Shown here piece by piece: positions 1-11,065 of a DNA stretch of 64,000 nucleotides. Each line of letters starts with the position of its first letter. Position 1 is the first letter of the stretch. Position numbers and translations under genes: made by a program. Under the pieces are notes generated by a model, which was given only the letters and a program-made list of their open reading frames with translations, had not been told where the DNA came from and did no database searches. This stretch comes from Triglochin maritima (lineage: Eukaryota; Streptophyta; Magnoliopsida; Alismatales; Juncaginaceae): assembly GCA_963682175.1 (NCBI GenBank), contig OY821788.1, positions 16,448,001 to 16,512,000 of the forward strand. The letters run 5' to 3'.

Positions 1-640
1 GAGTGTGCTTTTTGGGGCTAAGGGAGGGGTGATGAAATCCCCCACCTTATCTTTGAATACTATAGGTGATGCCCCTTAAAGATGTTTTGAAATCTTAGGC
101 TAGCAAGCAACTCACCAAACAAGCACTCACCTCACTCTTGTGCCGATGCGCCTTACTAACTAATGCATTATGAAAACATGCATGAATGAGAGATTTGGGT
201 GCACGTACCTCACGCCAGCAATCAACAACAAAAATGTAAAGCAAAGAAAAGACAAACGTGTGCAAGGTTTACAAATGATGCATGATCTAGATAGCAAGAA
301 GTCTAATATTTTGCTTTGAGTTTTATGGTCCAAGTTGATTAAAGGGGGAGTGATTAATGATCTGGGAGCAAACTACAAGTCACAACATGCAAGATTGCGC
401 TCCCAGAGAACTACACTGAAGCAAAGAACAACTAGAACAAAATTGAGAGCAAATGAAGCTTACCAGACCGCTGATTGGTGGTCTTTGTTGAAAAATTTGT
501 GCTCCAATTTCTCTAGTAGCCTCCCCTTGATCCTCAGCATCCCTGAAACAAACAGAAACTAAAAACAAAAAATTAAAACCACTTGAATCGTTCAAACCAA
601 AGTCTGGACAGAGCACCCCCCGGCAACGGCGCCAAAAACT
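1..640 (-). mobile_element. R1: 5' leader of a minus-strand Athila element
   Basis: Read on the minus strand this is the untranslated leader between the primer-binding site and gag. It is clearly homologous to the leader of element B (about 3060-3720), in opposite orientation; for example the stretch ending in CCCCAAAAAGC near position 20 matches B near 3715. The rest of R1, including gag, lies to the left of the window. The ORFs here are not conserved as protein and I take them as non-coding. A degenerate copy of the recurrent GACCGCCAATTGGCGGTC palindrome lies at 465-484. Confidence 0.85.
617..634 (-). promoter_or_regulatory. Primer-binding site, tRNA-Asp type (R1)
   Basis: The minus strand reads TGGCGCCGTTGCCGGGG, complementary to the 3' end of plant tRNA-Asp including CCA. 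This PBS is typical of Athila elements. It lies six bases inside the LTR edge at 641. Confidence 0.85.
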
Positions 641-1518
641 TGATTGATACGTTTTAATTAACCACAGGTGCACGACCGCGTTGAAGCGGTGACAAATACG
701 GGTTGATCCACAGGGAGGTGTGTCGACTTTAGTTTCTGTGAAGGCGAGTGGGAAGGAAAGGAGAGAAAGATTGATTACACTAAACTACACTAAAATGGAA
801 AAGGAAATGGAAGATAAGCAATAAAACTAAACCCGAAAAGGGGTAGAGAAAAGAGTGTTTATGCAAAGATATGTTTGTGTGTGTGTGTTCAATTATGCTC
901 ATCACAATATGTAGTGCATGAAAATCATAAAACTACATCCAACTTTGCCCCCACATGAAATAAGATAAGATCATATCATTAAAACATACAAGACAATAAT
1001 TGGAATGAAACTAAATGAACTCATGTATAAAGATTAGACCCTACTATGCCTCCACATGAAATAAGATAACACAATATCATTAAAACATACAAGACATTAA
1101 CCAAGGTAAAGGCAACAAGAGTACATGCAACTACAAATTGTGTTTCCAATATTAATTCCATCCATATCCTCACCTTATTATTCCCCATAAAATAGGTCCA
1201 CTAGTCTAAGCATATACTAAGCTTCATTCAAGAGCATTAGAATATCAAAGACAAGAGTGAAATCCCATTAGATTGTTATGGAAATCATGTAAGGTTAAAT
1301 GGATTAAGATAACACACACCTAATACAACACATGATCATATCACACATTTCTCCACCCCCAAATGGGGATGGAACTAGAGACTACTCATTACACTAACTA
1401 CATTAACAAAATGAAACATTATACTGAAAGGAAATTCAACTAAGCAAGAAAGGAATATTAAAGAAGCTAATTAAAATGAACATAAAACTAAAGAAACATG
1501 CAAGAATTAAAAGACAAA
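641..1518 (-). repeat. R1 5' LTR, U5-side segment, split by element B
   Basis: Minus-strand LTR starting next to the tRNA-Asp site. It aligns in reverse to the U5 half of B's LTRs (about 2200-3059). The remainder of the same LTR resumes at 10379 on the far side of B, so B inserted into this LTR. Joining the flanks gives about 1.56 kb, close to B's 1.54-kb LTR. It includes a CCCC-AAAT-GGGG element near 1362 and a short TG repeat near 880. Confidence 0.85.
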
Positions 1519-3059
1519 TGACTGACATCATTTCATGCTTCTATTTGTATCTTATATCCATTATCGTATGCCTAAGCAATGCTACGTGACGAGTTTTACG
1601 TTTGAATTTCAGAAATAAAGAGGTTTGAAGAGAAGAGCCATGAAAGGACCCAAAAGCAGGGAAAATGACTTAATTGTGAGACCTGGGGACTGAGATGCAA
1701 GGGAGAAGGACCTGAACGTAAGACCGAAGGACCTAAGAGCAAAACAGAAAACTCTACACCATCATGGGGAGTATTTTGACAATTCGATTCGGGTCGGAGC
1801 TCCAATAAACGAAGTAGATGCATCCAAGACCAACAAATACATCAACACAAGCCCACAACAAAACTGAGCCCGATCCAGAACTAATAGACCGCCAATTGGC
1901 GGTCTGTTTGGCTCCGGATCCGCTATTCTTTGGCGGGCACGTGTATTAGTGTATTCGTAGTCTATTTTTGGTATTTGTTTAGTCCCACATCGGGGGATTG
2001 TCCCGGATTAGCTTTTTCGATGCTTATAAATAGAACTCTTCGCCTTACATTGTACGTATCTCCCTCTTTGGTGGCCATCTTACCTACTAACAGTGAAGCC
2101 TTGAAGCAAAACTCTGGTGGAGGAAGGGCTGCTTGTATTGAGTGAGTTAATAATAGATGTTTTTCCTTTAATTGTGTTGTTTCTCTCTTAGTTTCATTTC
2201 CTTTCATATGCATGCTTGCTTGTTTGTTTTATTTTATGCTTCTTTAATATTTCTTGCTTGATTAGTGTAGTTTCATTTCAGTATAATGCTTCATTTTGTT
2301 AGAGTAGTTAGTTTAAATATGTGTGAGTAGTTCCATCCCCATTTGGGGGGTGGAGAAATATGTGATATGATCATGTAGTGTATCAAGTGTGTGTTGTCTT
2401 TATCCCTTGAGCTTTATATGATTTCCATAACCATCTAATGAGTTTTCACTTTTATCTTTGATATGCTAATGCTCTTGAATGAAGCTTAGCTTATGCTTTG
2501 ATTAGTGGACCTATTTTATGGGGAATGATAAGGTTAGGATATGGATGAAGTTAATATTGGAAACACAATTTGTAGTGTATGTACTCTTGTTGCTTTTACC
2601 TTAGTTAATGTCTTGTATGTTTTAATGATGTAGTCTTATCTTAATTCATGTGGAGGCATATAGGGTCTAGTCTTGATACATGAGTTCATTTAGCTTCATT
2701 CCAATTATTGTATTGTATGTTTTAATGATGTAGTCTTATCTTAATTCATGTGGAGGCAAAGTTGGATGTAGTTTTATGATTTCATGCACTACATGTTGTG
2801 AGGAGCTTAATTGAACACACACAAACACACATCTTTATATTCACATTGTTTCTCTACCCGCTATGGGGTTTAGTTTTTATTGCTTGTCTTTCATTTCCTT
2901 TTGCATTCTAGTGTAGTTAGTGTAATCAATCTCTCTCTCCATTTTTTACCACTCGCCTTCGCACAAACCAAACGTCGACACACCTCCCAGTGGACAACCC
3001 GTCTTTTCCACTGCTTCAACGCGGCCGTGCACTTGCGGTTTTAATAAAACGATCAATCA
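1519..3059 (+). repeat. B 5' LTR
   Basis: 1541-bp LTR, TGACTGACATC... to ...ATCA. U3 carries the perfect 20-bp palindrome AGACCGCCAATTGGCGGTCT (1886-1905), then an snRNA-type upstream element and TATA box. U5 carries CCCC-ATTT-GGGG (2337-2348). A ~46-bp segment is repeated exactly 100 bp apart (2613-2658 and 2713-2758). The 71-aa ORF at 1930-2145 and its copy at 9248-9463 are LTR sequence; I see no protein family in them. Confidence 0.9.
1982..2032 (+). promoter_or_regulatory. B LTR core promoter: snRNA-type upstream element plus TATA box
   Basis: GTCCCACATCG (1982-1992) matches the plant U-snRNA upstream sequence element RTCCCACATCG exactly. TATAAATA begins at 2025, leaving 32 bases between them. 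The same elements at the same spacing occur in A, D and E. In B's 3' LTR (about 9300) the element has one change, GTCCCGCATCG. Confidence 0.75.
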
Positions 3060-3064
3060 AGTTT

Positions 3065-3082
3065 TAGCGCCGTTGCCGGGGA
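3065..3082 (+). promoter_or_regulatory. B primer-binding site, tRNA-Asp type with one mismatch
   Basis: TAGCGCCGTTGCCGGGGA, six bases after the LTR. It differs from the perfect site in element A by G to A at the second position. Confidence 0.8.
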
Positions 3083-4199
3083 GGTGCTCTGTCCAGACCT
3101 TGGTTTGGACGATTCGAGTGGTTTTTAATTTTTTGTTTTCAGTTTTTCTTAGATTTGGGGATCCTAGAGCTCAAGGGGAGTCCACTGGCAAAATTGGTGT
3201 TACAGAAGCACCAAACAGACAGCCAATCAGCGGTCTGGGACCGCCAATTGGCGGCCTGGTGAGCGTTTCTTGTTCTCTTTTTTGTTCTGGTAGTTGTCTG
3301 GTTCATTGTAGTTATGTGGGAGCACTATTTTGCATGTTGTGACTTCTAGTTTGCTCCCAGATTTAATTTCAATCCCCTTTAATCAACTTGGCCTTAAAAT
3401 CCAAAGCAAAAGATTAGGCATTTGCTATGTTTAGGTCATGCATCATCTAGTAATGACTTGAGCATGTTAATTGTCTTCTCTTAGTTTTAATTTTTGTCGT
3501 TGATTGCTGGAGCGAGGTACGCGTTACTTAATACTCATTCACGCATTACGACATCCATTAGTGAGTAAGGTTTGCATCGAAACAAGATTGAGGTGAGTGC
3601 TATGTTTAGGTCATGCATCATCTAGCCTAAAAGTTCAAAACATCTTTAAGGGGCATCACCTATAGACTTCAAAGATAAGGTGGGGGATTTCATCACCCCT
3701 CCCTTAGCCCCAAAAAGCAAACTCAAGTAAAGCCTTAATCTAAAAGCAAGTAGACATTGGCCATTAGGACTTGGGCGCATTAGGAGAGTGATCCGGTCAT
3801 GACCGTCATAGCCTGATCGGCGTTGCCCACTTTGTCGATAGTAGGAGAGACGAGATCTCCGGATCTTGGCTTACTTGCTGGGCATTGTGGTCTTTGTCGT
3901 AGGGAGGTGAGGCGTGTTGAGGCCGTGTGACCTCGCAGTTAGGCGTCGTCTAGCTGTAAGGACCCATAGCCAGCCTAAGCTTGTTTGAGCCGTGTTTGCT
4001 AGACTAGGCTTCTATCCTCACCATTTACCCACGCTAGCTCTAGGTATTCTTCCATCCTCATCTGAGTCCTCTCCTCTTCTATTTTCTACGCGTAGTCTCC
4101 TCCTCTAGTACACCTTCTGTTGTGTGTTATTTTAGAGTCGAGTCGAGCATTTTTATGTGAGGTTGGGCTCGTTCTGGTGAGAGCGCTCGACTTGAGAGA
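3083..4199 (+). other. B untranslated leader with a conserved GC-rich block
   Basis: About 1.1 kb of non-coding leader. Two copies of the recurrent palindrome sit at 3217-3236 and 3239-3255. Positions about 3760-3968 form a block that by eye is about 90% identical to 27832-28050 of element A, much more than the surrounding leader or the LTRs. A packaging, dimerisation or translation role is plausible but unproven. Confidence 0.7.
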
Positions 4200-6592
4200 G
4201 TGCATTTTTCTGAGATGGACGGTCTTGGTGATCGACCATCTCCGCCTCGTGCTCCTTTGGAGCATGAGGCCGAGTCGTCTCGTGACGGGGGAGACCGGGG
4301 TCCATTCATGGATTACCTCGGTCCCCTCCCACCACCACGTAGACCTCCTTCTCCTCCTCCTCTGACTCGAGAGGAAGGGAGATTCGGTCAGGATCGAGTT
4401 CTTGGTGCACCACCACCTTTAGCTCGACAGGATAGACCGATGAGTTTGTGGGAGTGGACCCATCCTGTTCGGGCTGCGCAGCCTTCTTCCATAGTTCTTC
4501 CCCCTGCTCGCGGGAACAACTATGAGTTGAAACCTGAATATGTGAGCATGCTTCCAACCTTTACTGCCAATAAGGAGGATCCGTATATTTTTATACGTGA
4601 ATTCGAGGAAGTATGCTCCATGTTCAAGATTCAACAGCTTGACGAGGATTCAGTCCGGTTGAGGATGATTTCTTTCGCGTTGAAGGATAACACGAAGAAA
4701 TGGATGTACAGCCTCCCGGCGAGCTCCATTCGGTCTTGGGATGACTTTGCGACTGTATTTCTGAGAGATTTTTCTCTCAATGGAAAACTCAACAGATACG
4801 GCACCAGATACATCAAATGTATCAAACTGAGACCAAATCTTTTCATGGTTTCTTTGAGAGGTTCAAGGACCTTCTCCAATAGTGCCCTCATCATGGATTT
4901 GAGCACTGGCAGCTGTGCCAAATTGTTTATGAGGGCCTCAACTACAACACCCGCACATTGTTGGAGTCGATGTGTCAGGGTGACTTCCAAATGAAACCCA
5001 TTGATGAGGCATGGGATGCTTTTGAGTTAATCGCTGAACACACCTTTGAGTGGGACACCATGAGAGAGCCACCAGCCGCCACGTCTTCTGGTCGAGCTGG
5101 ATCATATCAAGTTGAGTCATCGATCGCGTCTGAGGCGAAAATGGCTGCTCTCATGCGTAGGATTGAGATGTTAGAGTTGGACCGAGCTCCTGTAGCTCAG
5201 GTCGCTACTCCCGGGTGTGGTAGGTGTGGACTTACGGGCCATGATGACTTGGAATGCGCTTACGCTCCAAGTTATACTGAGCATGCAAATGCGATGTATC
5301 AACAGAGGCCCCGTAACGACCCGTACAGTCACTCCTACAACCCGGGATGGCATAACCATCCTAACTTCTCTTGGGGTCCTAGTGGGGGTAACGGTCAGAG
5401 CTCGCACGCTCAACCTCAACCTCCGCCTTATCAACCTCCATGCCCATCGGCGACCTACCAACCTCCACATCAAAGGTCTCAGAACCACAATTACCAACCC
5501 CCTCAGACCTCATCGTCGGGTTATTCCAACCAGACTCCACCACCCCAGCGGGTTGACCCCAAGGACCCTTCTTGTGATCCGACCCTTCAAGCGTTGCAAA
5601 GTATAGTCAAGGCTTTGGAAATGCAAGTTAGCCAGTTGGCTCATCAATTCCATGAACGCGAGAAGGGTCAGTTCCCGAGTCAACCTGAGGTGAATCCTCG
5701 GGGTACCCATTCTCAAGGAAGGACACATTTACCTCATGCTACCTCTGAACCGACCCATCATATTAATGTGATTCATACTTTGAGGTCTGGTAAGGAGGTG
5801 GACAACCACATTGCGGTGCCTTCTTTGTCATCACCATCTTTGAGGGAGCCGGATCCTGAGGCTCCCTCCACAAATACTTCCAGGAAGGAGCCAGATCCTG
5901 AGGTTCTTTCTACATTTCCTTCGACAATTGGGCCGAACCCTGAGGTCCCCTTCTCTCCTTTTGTGTCAAAGGAATCAGATTCTGAGGTCCCCACTCATGC
6001 TTCTTTGGACCAGAATTCTGATGTTCCTTCGCACCCTTATGCCCCGAAGGCGCCATTCCCTGAGCACCTTAAAAAGAAAACCTCAGATCAGCATGACAAG
6101 ATGCTTGAGATGTTTAGGCAAGTTAAGGTGAACATCCCTCTGTTGGAGGTGATTCAGCAAATGCCACCTTATGCCAAGGTTCTCAAGGACTTATACACCA
6201 AGAAGAGAAAAACTCATGTTCCAAAGAAAGCTTTTCTTGCGACTAACGTGAGTTCTTTGTTGGCACAACCCATGCAAGTCAAGTACAAGGACCCTGGCTG
6301 TCCTACTATCTCTTGTGTGATTGGTGATGTGTCCATACATCGAGCCTTATTCGACCTTTGTGCATCTGTTAATCTTCTACCATATTCTGTCTACATCCAC
6401 CTCGGTCTTGGAGACCTTAAACAAACAAAGACCACTCTTCAATTGGCTGATAGGCCTATGAAGAAACCGAGGGGTGTGGTGGAAGATGTGCTGATCAAAG
6501 TGGAAGAGTTCATTTATCCAGTCGACTTCTTTGTATTGGATACTGAACTTGTACCAAACCCACTTGGACAAATTCCTTTCATTCTGGGGTGA
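4200..6592 (+). pseudogene. gag: B gag-protease ORF with a frameshift and stops
   Basis: Athila-type Gag followed by a retroviral-type aspartic protease. Gag resemblance to element A includes the EFEEVCSMFK region, the [11 protein letters not shown] region (about 4955) and a CCHC-like knuckle of form CxxCx4Hx4C near 5217-5260 (last residue Cys, DLEC). The protease region (about 6150-6590) has the conserved KVLKDLYTKKRK stretch and an active-site region reading FDLCAS, where element A has LDLGSA. Lesions: a frameshift near 4770-4785, an in-frame TAG near 4884 and a TGA at 6590-6592 replacing the arginine of the LGRPF motif. Start 4200 is the first ATG in frame and is a guess. A Pro/Ser/Glu-rich linker with EPDPE-type repeats spans about 5830-6030. 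Confidence 0.8.
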
Positions 6593-6616
6593 CCATTCTT
6601 TGCGACTTCCAATGCA

Positions 6617-7282
6617 TTGATCAATTGTCGCAATGGTCTGATGCGCTTGACTCATGGTAGTCAATGCGCTGATTTCAACATCTTCACCATCGGCAAGAAG
6701 CTAGGTGCCTTCAATGACCCGGTTGGGGTCAACCTTATCCAGGGTTTGGATGAAATTGAAGTTGAGGGCACCTTCAAGTACTTCAGAAAATTGTTCGATG
6801 AAGATCCTGAAGGTGGTGAAGATGTTTCACCTGGGCTGGCACAAGAAGGTGCCTTATGTTCTGATCATGTGGCCTCAGTGCCACCTCCTTTTGATGTTGT
6901 GGCCCTTGAGCCACATTCTTCTGATCTTGTGGCCCTTGAGCCACATCCTTTTGATCACGTGGCCTTTGAACCACAACCTTTCGATCATGTGGCTTTTGAG
7001 CCACAAGATACCATGTTTATGGCATCTGGGCCACATGATCTTCATTATGTATCTGCTGAGGACCCCATGTGGGTTAAGAATAAACCACCTGATACCCTTC
7101 ATCCTGATAGAGGTTCACCTCTCATTCATGCCTCCTATCTTGCTCACTCTCAAGAGGCATCAAACGACCACAACGCTTATAAGGGTATCAGGTGGTCAAG
7201 CAATTCTGATTTCTATGTCGCGTGCCCATGCATGTGCATTTTTGGCTCGAGTGATGGCAGGTTCCCATTTGATGTCCCTTGA
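6617..7282 (+). CDS. B C-terminal ORF replacing pol (221 aa, repeat-bearing, unknown function)
   Basis: Same reading frame as the protease, separated from it only by the TGA at 6590-6592. The first ~25 residues are the end of the protease module (LINC.NGLMRL). The next section parallels the acidic linker after protease in element A (VNLIQGLDEIE). The remainder has no RT, RNase H or integrase motif. It contains six 10-residue repeats of the type FDHVAFEPQP and ends in RFPFDVP. Element E has a different ORF in the same place that also ends in FSFDVP, so the C-terminus appears conserved. I do not recognise a known domain. Confidence 0.6.
   Translation: MINCRNGLMRLTHGSQCADFNIFTIGKKLGAFNDPVGVNLIQGLDEIEVEGTFKYFRKLFDEDPEGGEDVSPGLAQEGALCSDHVASVPPPFDVVALEPHSSDLVALEPHPFDHVAFEPQPFDHVAFEPQDTMFMASGPHDLHYVSAEDPMWVKNKPPDTLHPDRGSPLIHASYLAHSQEASNDHNAYKGIRWSSNSDFYVACPCMCIFGSSDGRFPFDVP
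6861..7050 (+). repeat. 30-bp in-frame tandem repeat in element B
   Basis: Six consecutive 30-bp units start exactly every 30 bases (6871, 6901, 6931, 6961, 6991, 7021), preceded by a partial unit. Each begins GTGGCC and contains a short inverted repeat GTGGC...GCCAC. They encode decapeptides of the form hydrophobic-D-x-VALEPHP. The reading frame stays open across all units. Confidence 0.9.
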
Positions 7283-8836
7283 CATATGAAGATGGGAGCC
7301 CATTTTTGTACATAGTTAAAAAAATACAATAAAAGACTCCTTCAGTGAGCATCGATTGTTGTGGGCTCCAACCCTTGAGTATTTGGGCCCCATTTCTTTC
7401 AAGTATTTGTATCCATTCCTTTGCATCTCACAGGTTTTGAGGGAATTCGGGTTTGTGTCCATCAACATGACCTTGAACTTCCCTTTGTACTTCATGTTGG
7501 TGAGATCTCCCTTTTTCATGCATAAATCCATGTAGTATCTTGCTCACATTCATTGAGGACAATGCATGAAGTAGGTGTAGGGGGGGTGTTTTACGTGTGT
7601 ACATTGTCGAGTCTTTTTCTTTTGATTTTGTTTTCTTTTTGTGTGTATTGTTAGGGTCATGTTAGTGTGCCGCATTTAATATCGACATATCTGCTTGTCA
7701 TGATCCTTGGGTGACTTGTCTTCTTTTGCTTGCCTAGTGCTTTAAAATTTTCACATTTCTTTCAAAATCTTCATGTGTTTGCGAAAGAAAATGTTTTTGT
7801 AGATTTTGCGTGTGTTTGGCATGTGCAAAACCGTTGAGAGGCAAAGTAAAAAAAAGCTCCCAAAATTGTCTTGAACTTGATGCATTAGGATATCTAGTAC
7901 AATGGTTTTAGGATTTATCGAGTCGTTAGGATGCACCCCAGTTTTCCCTTGGGGGTGAGTAATCATAGGGTTTCAGTGCTCAAACATTTAAAGAAGTCCA
8001 CCCTGAACCTAGTGAGTCAATAATTCGTGTCTGTTAACTTAAGGAAGTTTGTTGTCGTCAAGGACCCTTTAAATCTTGTTGTGAGACATTAAGTGTAGGG
8101 GTTTTGGTTCATGTGTAGATAAGAAATAAGTGAGTAGGTGTTCTCTCTTCTCGCACGACTCCTATCACTCGGGAAAGTAGGTCTGAGGGGACTTTGTGCC
8201 TGGTGCTTTCGAGTCATCTGACTTGGGATGCGCCGACCGAACTCTCGTTACACGGGTGGTAGGGATTGCCCTATGTGGAGATTTGTAGAAATGTGTACGT
8301 GATAGTGTAAGTCCTCATGGGAAATGATACACGAAACCTGACCCTGGGAGAATGAAGCTCAAACTAATAAAAAGAAAAGAAACAAAAATATGAGAAAAGA
8401 AACAAAAAAATGCAAATAAGAACCTTAATGGACATTACACTTTGTATCACTTGAGGATGTTGAGGTTGTCCATGTCTTTCACTTAATTCCTTATTTAACT
8501 TGCACGAATGGTTCATTAGATTAGGTGTGTGGACTGATTACCTATATAGAGTCGGCCCGTAGGATTACCGCGTCCAATGATCGACAAAATTTGTCCAACG
8601 AGTCGAGTGTCTAGATTGAATAATGCATCTTGTTCGGATTTTGTGGGTATATCCGCTGAAAACCCTCAGGAGACAACACTCCTCCTCCTTGGAAACAAGG
8701 AGGTTTAACGGCTTGTTGCACGTGCTAAGTACAACCGTGATTCCTACGAAAGTGAGTTAGGATTTCTTGTTTCTCGTTTGCTTTTCTCTTTCTTTGTTTT
8801 GCTCGGGACTAGCAAAAACTTAGGTGTGGGTGTATT
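7283..8836 (+). other. B 3' UTR: internal PPT-like tract, tandem hairpins, terminal PPT
   Basis: About 1.55 kb with no supported gene. It is strongly similar to the 3' UTRs of A (33822-35345) and E (55366-56267). A PPT-like tract AGGTGTAGGGGGGGTGTTTT lies at 7573-7592. A hairpin CCTCCTTG-GAAA-CAAGGAGG lies at 8684-8703, followed by a GTTGCAC/GTACAAC stem. The terminal polypurine tract AGGTGTGGGTGTATT is at 8822-8836, directly before the LTR. Confidence 0.8.
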
Positions 8837-10373
8837 TGATTGACATCATTTCATGCTTATATTTGTATCTTATATCCATTATCTTATGCCAAAGCAATGC
8901 TACGTGACGAGTTTTATGTTTGAATTACAGAAATAAAGAGGTTTGAAGAGAAGAGCCATGAAAGGACCCAAAAGCAGGAAAAAGGACTTAATTGTGAGAC
9001 CTGGGGACTGAGATGCAAGGGAGAAGGACCTGAACGTAAGACCGAAGGACCTAAGAGCAAAACAGAAAACTCCACACCATCATGGGGAGTATTTTGACAA
9101 TTTGTTTCGGGTCGGAGCTCCAATAAACGAAGTAGATGCATCCAAGACCAACAAATACATCAACACAAGCCCACAACAAAACTGAGCCCGATCCAGAACT
9201 AATAGACCGCCAATTGGCGGTCTGTTTGGCTCCGGATCCGCTATTCTTTGGCGGGCACGTGTATTAGTGTATTCGTAGTCTATTTTTGGTATTTGTTTAG
9301 TCCCGCATCGGGGGATTGTCCCGGATTAGCTTTTTCGATGCTTATAAATAGAACTCTTCACCTTCCATTGTACGTATCTCCCTCTTTGGTGGCCATCTTA
9401 CCTACTAAGAGTGAAGCCTTGAAGCAAAACTCTGGTGGAGGAAGGGCTGCTTGTATTGAGTGAGTTAATAATAGATGTTTTTCCTTTAATTGTGTTGTTT
9501 CTCTCTTAGTTTCATTTCATTTCATATGCATGCTTGCTTGTTTGTTTTATTTTATGCTTTTTTAATATTTCTTGCTTGATTAGTGTAGTTTCATTTCAGT
9601 ATAATGCTTCATTTTGTTAGAGTAGTTAGTTTAAATATGTGTGAGTAGTTCCATCCCCATTTGGGGGGTGGAGAAATATGTGATATGATCATGTAGTGTA
9701 TTAAGTGTGTGTTATCTTTATCCCTTGAGCTTTATATGATTTCCATAACCATCTAATGAGTTTTCACTTTTATCTTTGATATGCTAATGCTCTTGAATGA
9801 AGCTTAGCTTATGCTTTGATTAGTGGACCTATTTTATGGGGAATGATAAGGTTAGGATATGGATGAAGTTAATATTGGAAACACAATTTGTAGTGTATGT
9901 ACTCTTGTTGCCTTTACCTTAGTTAATGTCTTGTATGTTTTAATGATGTAGTCTTATCTTAATTCATGTAGAGGCATATAGGATCTAGTCTTGATACATG
10001 AGTTCATTTAGCTTCATTCCAATTATTGTATTGTATGTTTTAATGATGTAGTCTTATCTTAATTCATGTGGAGGCAAAGTTGGATGTAGTTTTATGATTT
10101 CATGCACTACATGTTGTGAGGAGCTTAATTGAACACACACACACATCTTTATAGTCACATTGTTTCTCTACCCCCTATGGGGTTTAGTTTTTATTGCTTG
10201 TCTTTCATTTCCTTTTGCATTCTAGTGTAGTTAGTGTAATCAATCTCTCTCTCCATTTTTTACCACTCGCCTTTGCATAAACGAAACGTTGACACACCTC
10301 CCAGTGGACGACCCATATTTGCCACCGCTTCAACGCGGCCGTGCACTTGCGGTTTAAATAAAACGATCAATCA
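8837..10373 (+). repeat. B 3' LTR
   Basis: 1537-bp partner of 1519-3059, beginning TGATTGACATC and ending ATCA. It has the same palindrome (9204-9223), TATA box and U5 features, and lacks four bases of an ACACA run. It abuts R1 LTR sequence at 10374. Confidence 0.9.
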
Positions 10374-11065
10374 ACAAGATTAAAAGAACTAAGAGCAATT
10401 ATTTTATTTACATGCCTCACATTACAAGTGACATTCTTCTCCACCTTGAGTTTTTTGCTTCAAGGCTTTACTCCAAGTAGAGAGAATGCCACCAAGCAAT
10501 GGGTAAATACAAAGGAAGGTAAAGAGTTCTATTTATAGGCATGGAAAAAGCTAATCTGGGACATTCCCCCGGTATGGGACTAAAAGAATACCACAAATGG
10601 ACTAAACACAACCTAATCTACCGCCCAACAAAATTATAAGCGTGTTGCAGCAATCCAGACCGCTGATTGGCGTTCTTGGACCGCTAATCAGTGGTCTATA
10701 ATCTTCTTATCACATCTGTATTTGCTTGGCTTGCTTGTAGCTTGATGTATTGGTGTTTGGTGTGCCCGATTGGGTTATTAATGGTTGGGCTCGGATTTAA
10801 TTGCGAAACTACTCCTCATTAAGGTGTGGAGCTTCTTCATTTACTCATTAATCCTTTTGGTTTTGCATCTGGGTCCTTCTCTCTTTCATCTTAGTCCATA
10901 AGTCTTGCAACTTTGTCCTTTCCTTGCATTTGAGTGCTTTTTGAGCCTCTTCTTCCTAAACCTATTTATTCCTGAAACATAAACATAACACTCGCTACAT
11001 AGCATTGTTTAGGTGAAATATAATGGATATAAGATACAAATATAAGCATGAAATGATGTCAATCA
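10374..11065 (-). repeat. R1 5' LTR, U3-side segment (after the B insertion)
   Basis: Minus-strand continuation of the LTR begun at 641-1518. Read on the minus strand it runs from the start of the LTR (ACAAG at 10374-10378 is the target duplication) through a TATA box region and degenerate copies of the palindrome at 10657-10676 and about 10678-10699. It ends at 11065 with the reverse complement of TGATTGACATC. Confidence 0.85.

Larger units (their letters stand above)
1519..10373 (+). mobile_element. Element B: Athila-lineage LTR retrotransposon lacking RT, RNase H and integrase
   Basis: Complete 8855-bp element with LTRs at 1519-3059 and 8837-10373, tRNA-Asp primer site, leader, damaged gag, protease, an unusual C-terminal ORF, a long 3' UTR and a PPT. 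Flanking pentamers are ACAAA (1514-1518) and ACAAG (10374-10378), an imperfect target duplication. I counted roughly 35-40 LTR differences, about 2.4%, so it is moderately young. The region between the protease and the 3' UTR, where element A has about 3 kb of RT-RNase H-integrase, is only about 0.6 kb here and has no recognisable polymerase or integrase motif. B must depend on an autonomous relative. Confidence 0.9.

Noticed and set aside
1930..2145. 71-aa ORF conserved at 1930-2145 and 9248-9463
   Set aside because: The two copies are the same position in the two LTRs of B, so the similarity reflects LTR duplication. It overlaps the promoter and first transcribed bases.
6871..7050. CRISPR-like array
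   Set aside because: 30-bp period with no unique spacers, in a plant retrotransposon ORF; it is an ordinary tandem coding repeat.
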